Shown: piece by piece, positions 17,619-25,832 of the stretch | Layout of the letters: each line of letters begins with the position of its first letter | Position numbering within the stretch: the stretch's first letter is position 1 | From: Roseateles sp. YR242 | GTDB lineage: Bacteria; Pseudomonadota; Gammaproteobacteria; Burkholderiales; Burkholderiaceae_C | Length of the DNA: 64,000 nucleotides | NCBI RefSeq assembly: GCF_900109745.1 | Contig: NZ_FOAV01000003.1 | Location: forward strand, 1-64,000 | Direction of reading: 5' to 3' | Notes under the pieces: model-generated | What the model was told of the DNA's origin: nothing | What the model saw: only the letters and a program-made list of their open reading frames with translations | Database searches by the model: none | Program-made: the position numbers and the translations under genes

Positions 17619-17717
17619 AGAACCCGCACCGATGCCCACCTGACGTCTCTCCAGCGCGAAGCCCGGCCCCGCCCCCTTCGACTGCGCACAACAACCCGAA
17701 AACGAAAGAGGTTTCCC

Positions 17718-18413
17718 ATGAATGCTCGACTGACCCAGGGTCTGCCCACACGTCTGGCCACGGCCCTGTCCATCACCGCCTTGTCGGTGGCCAGCGCGGC
17801 CCTGATGCTCTCGGCATCGCCCGTCATGGCGCAGACCAAGCCCGCCGCGAAGGTGGCCGCCAATGCTGCCGCGCCAGCACCCGCCACGGCCACCACCACG
17901 GCTGCGCCCACGGCGGCCAAGCTGGTCCCCACCGGCAGCGACATCACCTTCACCTTCAAGCAGATGGGTGTGCCGGTGGACGGCCACTTCAAGCGCTTTG
18001 ATGCTCAACTGGCCTTCGACCCGAAGAAGCCCGAGACCGGCAAGGTCTCCCTGTCCATCGACCTCTCCGCCGCCACGCTGGGTGACCCCGCCTTCGACGC
18101 CGAGCTGGTCAAGCCGGAATGGTTCAATACCCAGAAGGTGCCGCAGGCCACCTTCCAGTCCACCTCGATCAAGGCCCTGGGCGGCGGCAAGTTCGAAGCG
18201 GCCGGCAAGCTCAACATCAAGGGCCAGGTCCGTGATGTCGTCGTCCCGGTGACGCTGGCGCAGGCCGGTGGCACCACCACCGCCACCGGCGTGGTGGCCA
18301 TCAAGCGCCTGGACTACAACATCGGCGACGGCGAATGGAAAGACACCTCCATGGTGGCCAACGACGTGCAGGTCAAGTTCAAGCTGGCCTTCACCGGCGT
18401 GTCGCCACTTTGA
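17718..18413 (+). CDS. YceI family periplasmic protein (long Ala-rich linker)
   Basis: A 231-residue exported protein. The signal peptide ends near SPVMA-QTK; a 35-residue Ala/Thr/Pro linker follows, then a YceI beta-barrel-like lipocalin domain (about 70-231; GSDITFTFKQMGVPVDGHFK, LDYNIGDGEWKDTSMVANDV). YceI proteins bind long isoprenoid or fatty-acyl chains; the ligand here is not known. An AAAGAGG ribosome site precedes the ATG. It follows cytochrome b561 by 99 bases and precedes a second, shorter YceI paralogue. The two copies are clearly different in sequence, so this is an old duplication or two separate acquisitions. Confidence 0.88.
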   Translation: MNARLTQGLPTRLATALSITALSVASAALMLSASPVMAQTKPAAKVAANAAAPAPATATTTAAPTAAKLVPTGSDITFTFKQMGVPVDGHFKRFDAQLAFDPKKPETGKVSLSIDLSAATLGDPAFDAELVKPEWFNTQKVPQATFQSTSIKALGGGKFEAAGKLNIKGQVRDVVVPVTLAQAGGTTTATGVVAIKRLDYNIGDGEWKDTSMVANDVQVKFKLAFTGVSPL

Positions 18414-18428
18414 GCTTTCTTTAGGCGC

Positions 18429-18472
18429 CTTTGAAGCACTTTGACGCACCTTTGAAGCGCCTTTGAAGTGCA
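18429..18472. repeat. Imperfect 10-11 bp tandem repeats between the yceI genes
   Basis: Four consecutive units near CTTTGAAGCGC (CTTTGAAGCAC, TTTGACGCAC, CTTTGAAGCGC, CTTTGAAGTGC) just after the stop of the first YceI gene. No terminator hairpin is obvious. Confidence 0.7.
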
Positions 18473-18547
18473 TTTAACCCGCGCTCATCACCCTCATTCC
18501 CCGCTTCCCCCCTTCCCTCACCACCAACCGTTCAAACACTACCCATC

Positions 18548-19117
18548 ATGAAAAAAGCACTGATCCTCGCCTCCCTGCTGGCCCTGGGCGCCGCCGCTCA
18601 CGCGGAGACCGCCACCTACGCCATCGACCCGACCCACACCTACGCCACCTTCGAGATCCTGCACTTCGGCACGTCCACCAACCGCGCCCGCTTCGAGAAG
18701 AAGGAAGGCACGGTGCAGTTCGACCGCGCAGCCAAGACCGGCAAGGTGGAGATCAACTTCGACATGTCCGGCATCAGCAGCGGTTCCACGGCCTTCGACA
18801 AGCATCTGTCGAGCAAGGACTTCTTTGACGTGGCCACCTTCCCCACTGCCAAGTTCGTGGGCGACAAGTTCTCGTTCTCCGGCGACAAGGTCACCACCGT
18901 GGCCGGCGAACTGACCCTGAAGGGCAAGACCGCCCCCGTGACGCTGAAGGCCAACAACTTCAACTGCTACCAGAGCCCGATGCTCAAGCGTGAAGTCTGC
19001 GGCGGCGACTTCGAAACCGTGATCGACCGCACGCAATGGGGCGTGGATTACGGCCTGGCCTACGGCTTCTCCAAGGACGTGAAGATCATCATCCAGGTGG
19101 AAGCCGTCAAGCAGTAA
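18548..19117 (+). CDS. YceI family periplasmic protein
   Basis: A 189-residue protein with a clean signal peptide (MKKALILASLLALGAAAHA) and a complete YceI domain starting ETATYAIDPTHTYATFEI, the canonical YceI opening, and ending NWG-like VDYGLAYGFSKDVKI. A pair of Cys residues (NCYQSP, REVCGGDF) may form a disulphide. The expected role is binding and carriage of an amphiphilic chain such as a polyisoprenoid in the periplasm. It is the last member of the b561-YceI-YceI group; a histidine kinase gene follows after 195 bases on the same strand. Confidence 0.93.
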   Translation: MKKALILASLLALGAAAHAETATYAIDPTHTYATFEILHFGTSTNRARFEKKEGTVQFDRAAKTGKVEINFDMSGISSGSTAFDKHLSSKDFFDVATFPTAKFVGDKFSFSGDKVTTVAGELTLKGKTAPVTLKANNFNCYQSPMLKREVCGGDFETVIDRTQWGVDYGLAYGFSKDVKIIIQVEAVKQ

Positions 19118-19312
19118 GACGGCAGACGCGCCGGGTCGCTTCAGGCCTGGCCCCTCCCGACGCCCCGGCAGCCCCGGGGCGTTTGTCATTCCGGCGGGCC
19201 CGCTCCGTCGCCGATCCCTGCAGTTCATGCCGTTGGCATCACCGTGTGTCGCCGCCTGGGGGGCCGGCCCCGGTGAGTTGCGTACAGTGCGAGGCATCAG
19301 ACAGGTCCACCC

Positions 19313-20824
19313 ATGAACGCCCCGACGCCCGCCTCTCCCACGCTCACCCAACGGTGGCAACACTTTTCCCGGAACGCCGAACAGGGTTTCCACGCCTACG
19401 CGAGCTGGCTGGTCTCCATCACCTGGAAGCGTTTTGTGGTGTTGTCGGTGCTGCTGATCATCGGCGCCAACATCCTGCAGGACCTGCCGCCGTTCTCCTT
19501 CAGCTGGCGTGTGGAGGAAACGTCGGACGACGACAGCGCGCGCCGCTCGGCCAAACCCGCCAAACCGCCCAAACCCGCCAAGCCAACCAAGAGCTCGACA
19601 TCGGAGGAGGCCGCCGCACCGGCCCACCCGGCTGAACCCGCGAGTGCCAGCAGCAGCCATGCCGGGCACCCGGAAGAAGCCAAGGGCGAAGAGGGGCTTC
19701 GCTACGAAATCCAGATCGACGGCCGCGGCGTACGCATCGTGCCGCGCAGCAGTGCCCCCGCCTCCGGCGCCTCGGCGGCGTCTGACAGTAGCGGCAGCGA
19801 ACGCTCGGACCTGCCGTCCGTGGACATCCGCATCCCCAACGAGAAGCAGCGAGAGGCCGTCCGCGAAGCGGTGGAAGACGCCCGCCGGGCCCTGCAGGAG
19901 GCCGCCGAGGATGCCCGGCAGGCCCAGTCCGAAGCCGAGGATGCGCGCCGGGAACTGGAGCAGGCCAAGGAACAGGCCGAGGAAGAGGCCCGGGACGCCG
20001 CCAGGGAAGACAGCGGCCGCAAACGCCGTTACCGCGTGGTGCACCTGGGGGACTTCCTGGACAAGCTGGCGGTCATCATCGTGCTGGCTTCCGCCCTCCT
20101 CAAGGCCACCTACAAGGGCCGCATCCAGGCGGAGGCCAAGGCCGCCCAGGCCACCGAGACGGCGGAAGCCGAATCCCTGCGCCGCCAGGTGGTGGAGGCC
20201 CGCATGGCCGCCATGCAGGCCCAGGTGGAGCCCCATTTCCTGTTCAACACGCTGGCCTCGATCGACCACCTGATCGAGACCGACCCGCCGCGCGCCTCGC
20301 AGATGCAGCGCAACCTGATCGCGCTGCTGCGCGCCTCCATGCCCACCATGCGGGAAGCCAACGCCAACGGCGGGGTGCGGGAGCTGGCCCGTGAGATGGC
20401 GGTGATCCGCCCCTACCTGGACATCCTGCAGATGCGCATGGAAGAGCGGCTGCAGCCGGAGATCAACGTGCCGGACGGCCTGCTGTCCGCCGAGTTCCCG
20501 CCCATGATGATCCAGGGCCTGGTGGAGAACGCCATCAAGCACGGGCTGGAGCCCAAGGCCGAGGGCGGCAGCCTGAAGATCAAGGCCGAGGTGGTGCACG
20601 GCAAGCTGTCCGTCACCGTGGCCGACACCGGCCTGGGCTTCGGACGTGCCGCCACCGCCGGCACCGGCGTGGGCCTGGCCAATATCCGCGAGCGGCTCTC
20701 GCTGCTGTACGGCAAGGCCGCCAGCGTCACGGTGGCGGAGAACCAGCCCAGCGGCACCGTGGTCACCATCACCGTCCCCTACCGGACCGCCAGTACCCAT
20801 CAGGAACAAGGAGTGCACGCATGA
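19313..20824 (+). CDS. LytS-type sensor histidine kinase
   Basis: A 503-residue kinase of the His_kinase (LytS/YehU) family. One membrane helix lies at about 42-60 and another at about 248-268. The loop between them is unusual: a Lys/Pro repeat stretch (PAKPPKPAKP), then an Ala/Glu/Arg-rich heptad region (about 176-240) that should form a long coiled coil. The phosphoacceptor is in QAQVEPHFLFNTLAS (about 307) and the ATPase domain carries VENAIKHGLEP and GVGLANIRERL. Its stop overlaps the next ATG by 4 bases, and the LytTR regulator two genes on is the expected partner. The signal is unknown; the long loop could sense envelope strain or surface charge. Confidence 0.9.
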   Translation: MNAPTPASPTLTQRWQHFSRNAEQGFHAYASWLVSITWKRFVVLSVLLIIGANILQDLPPFSFSWRVEETSDDDSARRSAKPAKPPKPAKPTKSSTSEEAAAPAHPAEPASASSSHAGHPEEAKGEEGLRYEIQIDGRGVRIVPRSSAPASGASAASDSSGSERSDLPSVDIRIPNEKQREAVREAVEDARRALQEAAEDARQAQSEAEDARRELEQAKEQAEEEARDAAREDSGRKRRYRVVHLGDFLDKLAVIIVLASALLKATYKGRIQAEAKAAQATETAEAESLRRQVVEARMAAMQAQVEPHFLFNTLASIDHLIETDPPRASQMQRNLIALLRASMPTMREANANGGVRELAREMAVIRPYLDILQMRMEERLQPEINVPDGLLSAEFPPMMIQGLVENAIKHGLEPKAEGGSLKIKAEVVHGKLSVTVADTGLGFGRAATAGTGVGLANIRERLSLLYGKAASVTVAENQPSGTVVTITVPYRTASTHQEQGVHA

Positions 20825-21249
20825 AGACGATTTTCAAGACCCTGCTGGTCCTCGGACTGGTGATGGTGCTGGCTTCGATGGCGCTGGGGGTGCTGGCCAT
20901 CGGCTTCCTGAGCGATGCACCCGGCGTGCACATCAGCATCAACGGGGAAGACTGGAGCAGCACCGGCTTCAGCATGGGCGACGCCTTTGGCGCCTTCCTG
21001 GGCATCTCCATCGCCGCGGTGGTGCTGTGCGTGGTGGTGCCCCTGGTGCTGCTGCTGGGCCTGGGCCTGCCGCTGTTGATCCTGGGCGGGCTGCTGGCGC
21101 TGGGCATCGCTGCCGTGCTGGGCGTGGGGGCCGTGCTCGGTTCACCGCTGCTGCTGGTGGTGCTGATCGTCTGGCTGCTGGTGCGGGACAAGTCGCGCGG
21201 CCGCACCATGCACCGCACGCCACCGGCACCGCCCGCGCCGTCGGTCTGA
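20821..21249 (+). CDS. Small membrane protein coupled to LytS-type kinase
   Basis: A 142-residue protein with about three to four hydrophobic segments: an N-terminal helix (residues 5-30), a short polar loop with GVHISINGEDWSSTG, then a long hydrophobic run (about 58-120) rich in Leu, Val and Gly, and a charged tail. I recognise no family. The ATG overlaps the stop of the kinase gene (ATGA), so translation is almost certainly coupled and the product is a likely accessory to the kinase. Its position between the sensor and its regulator suggests a modulator, but this is inference from context only. Confidence 0.75.
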   Translation: MKTIFKTLLVLGLVMVLASMALGVLAIGFLSDAPGVHISINGEDWSSTGFSMGDAFGAFLGISIAAVVLCVVVPLVLLLGLGLPLLILGGLLALGIAAVLGVGAVLGSPLLLVVLIVWLLVRDKSRGRTMHRTPPAPPAPSV

Positions 21250-21335
21250 GCGCAGCGCCGGCATGACCGGGGATGGGCTCGGGTCGCCGCCGGCCTGCCG
21301 CAGGCAATGCCCAGGCATGCGCCAGCAGCGACCCG

Positions 21336-21410
21336 GAAGTGTCCCGGAGGTGCCCTGAAAGTGCCCAGTACTGGCCCAGTACTGCCCCGGTAGTGCCCCG
21401 CTGTTGCCCC
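21336..21410. repeat. Imperfect tandem array with 11-bp period
   Basis: Seven consecutive units of 10-11 bases close to GTAGTGCCCCG fill the leader in front of the LytTR regulator gene (start 21437). The array ends 26 bases before that start codon and would be in its 5' untranslated region or promoter. Confidence 0.8.
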
Positions 21411-21436
21411 TTCATCCGCTGACCTAACATCGCCCC

Positions 21437-22264
21437 ATGAGCACCACTGCCCCTACCGCCCCCCGTGCCGTCCTGGCCGACGACGAACGGCTGATGCGCG
21501 AGCAACTGCGCAGCCGCATCGCCGAGGTCTGGCCGGAGCTGCAGATCGTCGGCGAAGCCAAGAACGGCCTGGAGGCCGTGGAGATGACCCGGGAACTCCG
21601 GCCTGACCTGGTGTTTCTGGATATCCGCATGCCGGGCCTGACCGGCGTGGAGGCGGCGCGCCAGATCGCCCAGTTGCCCGACGATGACGAATGGGCGGTC
21701 CCGGAGATCGTCTTCATCACGGCCTATGACCAGTATGCGGTCGAAGCCTTCGAACAGGGTGTGTGTGACTACGTGCTCAAGCCGGCCGAGCGCGAGCGCC
21801 TGGCCGTGACGGTGGAGCGCATCCGCCAGCGGCTGGCCCAGCGCAGCGGCGAGGTGGAGCCGGAAGGCCCGTCGCAGGGCACGCTGCAGCAGTTGCTGCA
21901 CAACCTGTCAGCGCGCGTGAATCCGCAGGCCGCGCCGCGTTACCTGCAATGGATTCAGGCCTCGGTCGGCCAGGCCATCCAGATGATCCCGGTGGAGGAC
22001 GTGCTGTTCTTCATCAGCGACGAGAAGTACACCCGTGTGCAGACAGCCACGGTCGAGGCGCTGATCCGCAAGCCCATCAAGGAGCTGGTGGACGAGCTGG
22101 ACCCGGCCCTGTTCTGGCAGATCCACCGCTCCACGCTGGTCAACGTCAAGGCCATCAACGGCATCACCCGCGACTTCCGTGGCCGGCAGTTGGTGGGGGT
22201 GAGAGGGCTGGATGAAAAGCTGGAAGTGAGCCGCAGCTACACCCACCTGTTCAAGGGCATGTGA
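21437..22264 (+). CDS. LytTR family response regulator
   Basis: A 275-residue cytoplasmic transcription regulator. The receiver domain (about 9-130) has ADDERLMRE, the phospho-Asp in VFLDIRMPG (about 61), ITAYD and the Lys in YVLKPAE. A linker leads to a LytTR DNA-binding domain (about 175-272; IPVEDVLFFISDEKYTRVQ, IHRSTLVNVKAI). It should be phosphorylated by the LytS-type kinase at 19313. LytTR sites are pairs of short direct repeats; the 11-bp array just upstream is a possible self-regulatory site, though its units do not look like the classical motif. Confidence 0.93.
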   Translation: MSTTAPTAPRAVLADDERLMREQLRSRIAEVWPELQIVGEAKNGLEAVEMTRELRPDLVFLDIRMPGLTGVEAARQIAQLPDDDEWAVPEIVFITAYDQYAVEAFEQGVCDYVLKPAERERLAVTVERIRQRLAQRSGEVEPEGPSQGTLQQLLHNLSARVNPQAAPRYLQWIQASVGQAIQMIPVEDVLFFISDEKYTRVQTATVEALIRKPIKELVDELDPALFWQIHRSTLVNVKAINGITRDFRGRQLVGVRGLDEKLEVSRSYTHLFKGM

Positions 22265-22312
22265 TGTCGGCGCGGCGGATGGTCATGCACTGATCAGTTG
22301 ATCAGGCGCTGA

Positions 22313-24979
22313 TCAGGCCCCCGACACCGTCACCCCCGAGCGCGACGGCCGATGCGAGCGGCTGTGACGCGGCGGCGTCGGCCGGCGGTCGTCGTGCTCG
22401 TGTTCATCACCGGCAAAACGCGTCTCCAGGGAATCCTCTTCTTCCTCGGGCTCCTCGCCCTTCTTGAGCCGCCGCGACGGCGTGCGCAGGCCCAGGGCCA
22501 GCGCCAGCATGGCGTAGAAGAGGAAGCCGATGCGGGGTGCATCCACCAGGCTGTCGAACAGGCCGACGATCACGAAGCCCGCCAGTGCGCCCGCGGTGGC
22601 CGGCGCCAGCGGATGCCGTCGGGCCGCCCCCAGCGTGCAGCGCCACAAGGCACTGGCCAGCAATCCGCACCACAGCGCCAGACCGATCACGCCCTGCTCA
22701 AACAGCACATGCAGCGGCAGGCTCTTTTCATGGAAGGGCATGTGGATGCGGTCGCTGGAGAAGAACCAGCGCGCCATGCCTTGCGAGAAATCATTGTTGC
22801 GCAGCAACGGACCATGCTGGCCGTCCGCAATCTCCACCGAACGCAGCTCCACCAGCGAGCCGCGCCAGTTCAAGGCCACCGACGCCGTCAGTTGCCGGGG
22901 CGCCCAACGCGCGCCGCCAAAGTCATCCGGCGCCTTGCCCAGCGGCAGGCGCACCACCTGCCAGTTGCCGCCCAAGGGATCAACCTCCACCTGCTTGTCC
23001 AGGCAACGCAGCGGGTACAGCAGATGCTTCTCGCAGACCTCCACCCGCACCTGCGTGTGCTGGCGGGTGCGCAACACCACGGTGGCGCCCACATCACCGC
23101 CAACGGCGGACACCCGTTGGCTGAGGCGGAACATCTCGCCGCTGCCCATGTTGTGCAGGCCACTGGTGAGTGTGACGGTGGGGTACGGCACCGCGGTGAA
23201 GCCGGCACTGTCCAGCGCCCCTGGCACCAGGTCGGTTGCGCCGGCATTCCAGCGGTAGTCCCCCACCCGCGATTCAAATGGCCCGTTGTTGGCGAAGCTG
23301 GACGGGAAACGCCCGGTGCCCTGCCCCAGCAGCCAGGCATCCGTGCCCTTGAGCAGCCCGAGGCTCAGCCCCCAATGATCCAGCCGCCCCTCCAGGTCCT
23401 GCTGACCGGTGGACAGACGCTGGCCGATGTAGCCGCCGCCGCCCAGGGACGCCACCACGCCGCACACCAGCAGGCAGGCGGTCCATAGCAGGCCACGCAC
23501 GCGCCAGCCGGCCTGGCGGATGGGGTCGATCGGGCGCACCGGCCATTGCGTGGCCAGCCAACCCAGGCCCAGCACGGCCAGCACCGCCGCGGTGGACACC
23601 GGGTCACGCCCGCCGCTCCATTGGGCTGCCACCAGCCAGGCTGCGGCCAGGGTGGCCAGCCAGCCTGCCGCCAGCAGATAGGCCTGCCCCGGACGGGACA
23701 CCCCCTGGCGCCATTGCCAGCACATGGCCAGCGTCGTCACCACCACCACCAGGGCCACGCCGTAGGACAGCTTGGGCACGAGGTCGATCACGGCATAACC
23801 GGCACCCGCGATCAGCAGGGCCGGCAGCAGCGCCAGGCCCAGCAGCGCGCGGTTCTGGGCCGGCGGCCAGGAGGCCCGGCGCGACGGCATCGCCACCCAC
23901 ACTCCCACGCTGGCCGCCAGCGCCAGCAGGCCGCGGTAGCCGCCCGCCCCAAACAGGACCCAGGCTGCCAGCGCCACCACGGCCAGCACGGCCAGCGTCG
24001 AACGCAGGGGCAGGGTCGCATCCCCGGGGAGATACGAGGCCGGCGCCTCTTCAGGCACTGCCTGCCGCCGCTGCACGGACCACAACAGCGCGCACAGCGC
24101 GAGCCCGACCGGCACGGCCAGGTAGACGCCGCGCGAGAAAGTGGTCAGGCAGGCGTAGAAACCCAGCACCAGCACCGCCAGCGCGGCAGCGAAGCGCCAG
24201 GGCTCGCGCTCGCGCAGCATCCACAGCAGCGCCATCGGCATGCTCAGCGCCAGGCAGCCATCCAGGGCGGCACCGCCCACATGCATTTCCCAGAACCAGG
24301 AGGTGGTGCGGTAGTCGGTGGAAAAATCCAGCAAGCCGGTATAGATCCAGCGCTCCCAGACCGCGCCCACCGCCGCGAAGATCAGCACCAGCACCCACGC
24401 CCCCCGGCTCAGCCGCTGCACTGCCGCCGGACGCAGGTCCGCCGCCTGTTGCCACAGGGGCAACAGCAGCAGCACCAGACCCAGGCTCTTGCCCAGGCGC
24501 AGGCTGTTCATGGATTCCTGGTAACCCTGCCAATAACCGAACTGCAGGCCACCGGCATGTTCCACGCCGCGCCAGACCGAGATCACCACCGACAGCGTGA
24601 ACACGGCCAGCAGCACGCCCACGGCCGAGCGCCAGCGCAGCGTGCGGTAGCGCCAGGGCACCGGCCGGCGTGTCGGCTCGGTGATGGCCAGGGCCATGTA
24701 GCCGCCGGTGGCGATGGCCAGTACCAGCAGGTCCAGCTCCTCGAAGCTGATCCAGCCGGTCCAGGGCGCAAAGCCGATCAGCGGCACCAGTGCGGGCAGC
24801 AGCATCGGCAGCACCTGCCAGCCGAGGAAACCGGCGGCGGCCACCATGGCCCAGACGGTCAGCATCAGCTGGGGCTCGATCGGGTAATGGCGGGCCAGGG
24901 TCACCCCCAGCGCGCCGCAGGCCAATGAGGCAAACAGGGCCAGCACCGCGGAGGCCCGCAGCGGAATCATGAAGTTCAT
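22313..24979 (-). CDS. O-antigen ligase-like (Wzy_C) membrane protein
   Basis: An 888-residue integral membrane protein with about twelve to fourteen hydrophobic helices, a WaaL/Wzy-type arrangement with TTFSRGVYLAVPVGL (about 300) and a large extracytoplasmic region (about 560-780) containing GRLDHWGLSLGLLKG, the usual site of the ligase loop. This region also holds a beta-sandwich-like insert with two Cys (CEKHLLYPLRC) that is not part of the minimal ligase. The C-terminal tail is acidic then His/Arg-rich (EEPEEEED). By family it would join or polymerise surface glycans. The ATG at 24979 overlaps the stop of the upstream YhhN gene by 4 bases (ATGA). No glycosyltransferase genes are nearby. 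Confidence 0.75.
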   Translation of the reverse strand: MNFMIPLRASAVLALFASLACGALGVTLARHYPIEPQLMLTVWAMVAAAGFLGWQVLPMLLPALVPLIGFAPWTGWISFEELDLLVLAIATGGYMALAITEPTRRPVPWRYRTLRWRSAVGVLLAVFTLSVVISVWRGVEHAGGLQFGYWQGYQESMNSLRLGKSLGLVLLLLPLWQQAADLRPAAVQRLSRGAWVLVLIFAAVGAVWERWIYTGLLDFSTDYRTTSWFWEMHVGGAALDGCLALSMPMALLWMLREREPWRFAAALAVLVLGFYACLTTFSRGVYLAVPVGLALCALLWSVQRRQAVPEEAPASYLPGDATLPLRSTLAVLAVVALAAWVLFGAGGYRGLLALAASVGVWVAMPSRRASWPPAQNRALLGLALLPALLIAGAGYAVIDLVPKLSYGVALVVVVTTLAMCWQWRQGVSRPGQAYLLAAGWLATLAAAWLVAAQWSGGRDPVSTAAVLAVLGLGWLATQWPVRPIDPIRQAGWRVRGLLWTACLLVCGVVASLGGGGYIGQRLSTGQQDLEGRLDHWGLSLGLLKGTDAWLLGQGTGRFPSSFANNGPFESRVGDYRWNAGATDLVPGALDSAGFTAVPYPTVTLTSGLHNMGSGEMFRLSQRVSAVGGDVGATVVLRTRQHTQVRVEVCEKHLLYPLRCLDKQVEVDPLGGNWQVVRLPLGKAPDDFGGARWAPRQLTASVALNWRGSLVELRSVEIADGQHGPLLRNNDFSQGMARWFFSSDRIHMPFHEKSLPLHVLFEQGVIGLALWCGLLASALWRCTLGAARRHPLAPATAGALAGFVIVGLFDSLVDAPRIGFLFYAMLALALGLRTPSRRLKKGEEPEEEEDSLETRFAGDEHEHDDRRPTPPRHSRSHRPSRSGVTVSGA

Positions 24980-25674
24980 GCGGCCCCCGACTTGGCCGCG
25001 CGGCCCACGCTCTGGGCCATGCACCACTGTGCCGGCCAGTAGCTCGCCAGCACCCACAGGCTGGCCATGTCGACCGGGCCGGCAAATTTGTTGATGGCCA
25101 ACATCGCGTCGGAGAATACGAACAGGGTGCCGCCCCAGGCGGCCCAGCGGGCCTGGCCCTCCTCAGGGCCGCTGACGCAGGCGCGCCACCAGGCCCAGGC
25201 CTGCGAGGCCATCACGGCGAGTGCGGCGACGTAGACCACCACGGGCGGTTGCAGCGCCGGGGGGACAAAAGTCCACAGCCGGCCCAGCACCACGGCGGCG
25301 ATCACACCGAACAGCAGGAAGGGCCAGCGCACCGCGCCCAACCGCACGCGGGTGCAGAAGGCCAGGATGTAGCAGATATGCGCCAGGAGGAAGCTGACGA
25401 GGCCCGGCAGGAAACCCGCCTCCGGCCAGAGCAGCGCCACATCGCCCACCAGGGAACACACCAGCCCCGCGCGCAGCCAGCGCGCCAGACGCGGTGCGGC
25501 CGCACGCCGGCGCCACGCCTGCCAGATGATGAGCAAGGTGGTGAGCGGCTTGAAGACAAAGCCCCAGCCCAGCGGCACTTGTGATGGCTGGGAGAGGGCC
25601 AGGATGGCCAGTGAGGCGCTGGCCAAGGTCAGCAGGGGGAGACTGAGGGAAGTCCGATCGACGGCGGCTGTCAT
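24976..25674 (-). CDS. YhhN/TMEM86 (lysoplasmalogenase-like) membrane protein
   Basis: A 232-residue protein with about eight hydrophobic helices and the family motifs GLVCSLVGDVALLWP (about 70-84) and a later GGTLFVFSDAMLAINKF block; the two Asp residues (in GDVALL and SDAMLA) match the conserved acidic positions of YhhN/TMEM86 proteins, which hydrolyse lysoplasmalogen in animals. In bacteria the substrate is uncertain. It is translated just before, and coupled to, the O-antigen-ligase-like gene, an unexpected partner. Confidence 0.85.
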   Translation of the reverse strand: MTAAVDRTSLSLPLLTLASASLAILALSQPSQVPLGWGFVFKPLTTLLIIWQAWRRRAAAPRLARWLRAGLVCSLVGDVALLWPEAGFLPGLVSFLLAHICYILAFCTRVRLGAVRWPFLLFGVIAAVVLGRLWTFVPPALQPPVVVYVAALAVMASQAWAWWRACVSGPEEGQARWAAWGGTLFVFSDAMLAINKFAGPVDMASLWVLASYWPAQWCMAQSVGRAAKSGAA

Positions 25675-25832
25675 ATGAATATTTTGCCGTCCGCAATTGG
25701 CAATCTCGTCGGTGACACGCGAAGGCTGTCAAGTGTTACAGGGTGAACGCGAAATCCCAACGTCCACCCCCCTTGAGTTGGTGGGATAACGAACATTGCG
25801 GATGGCGAGTGATGGCCGAGGCAGCCCGGCCC

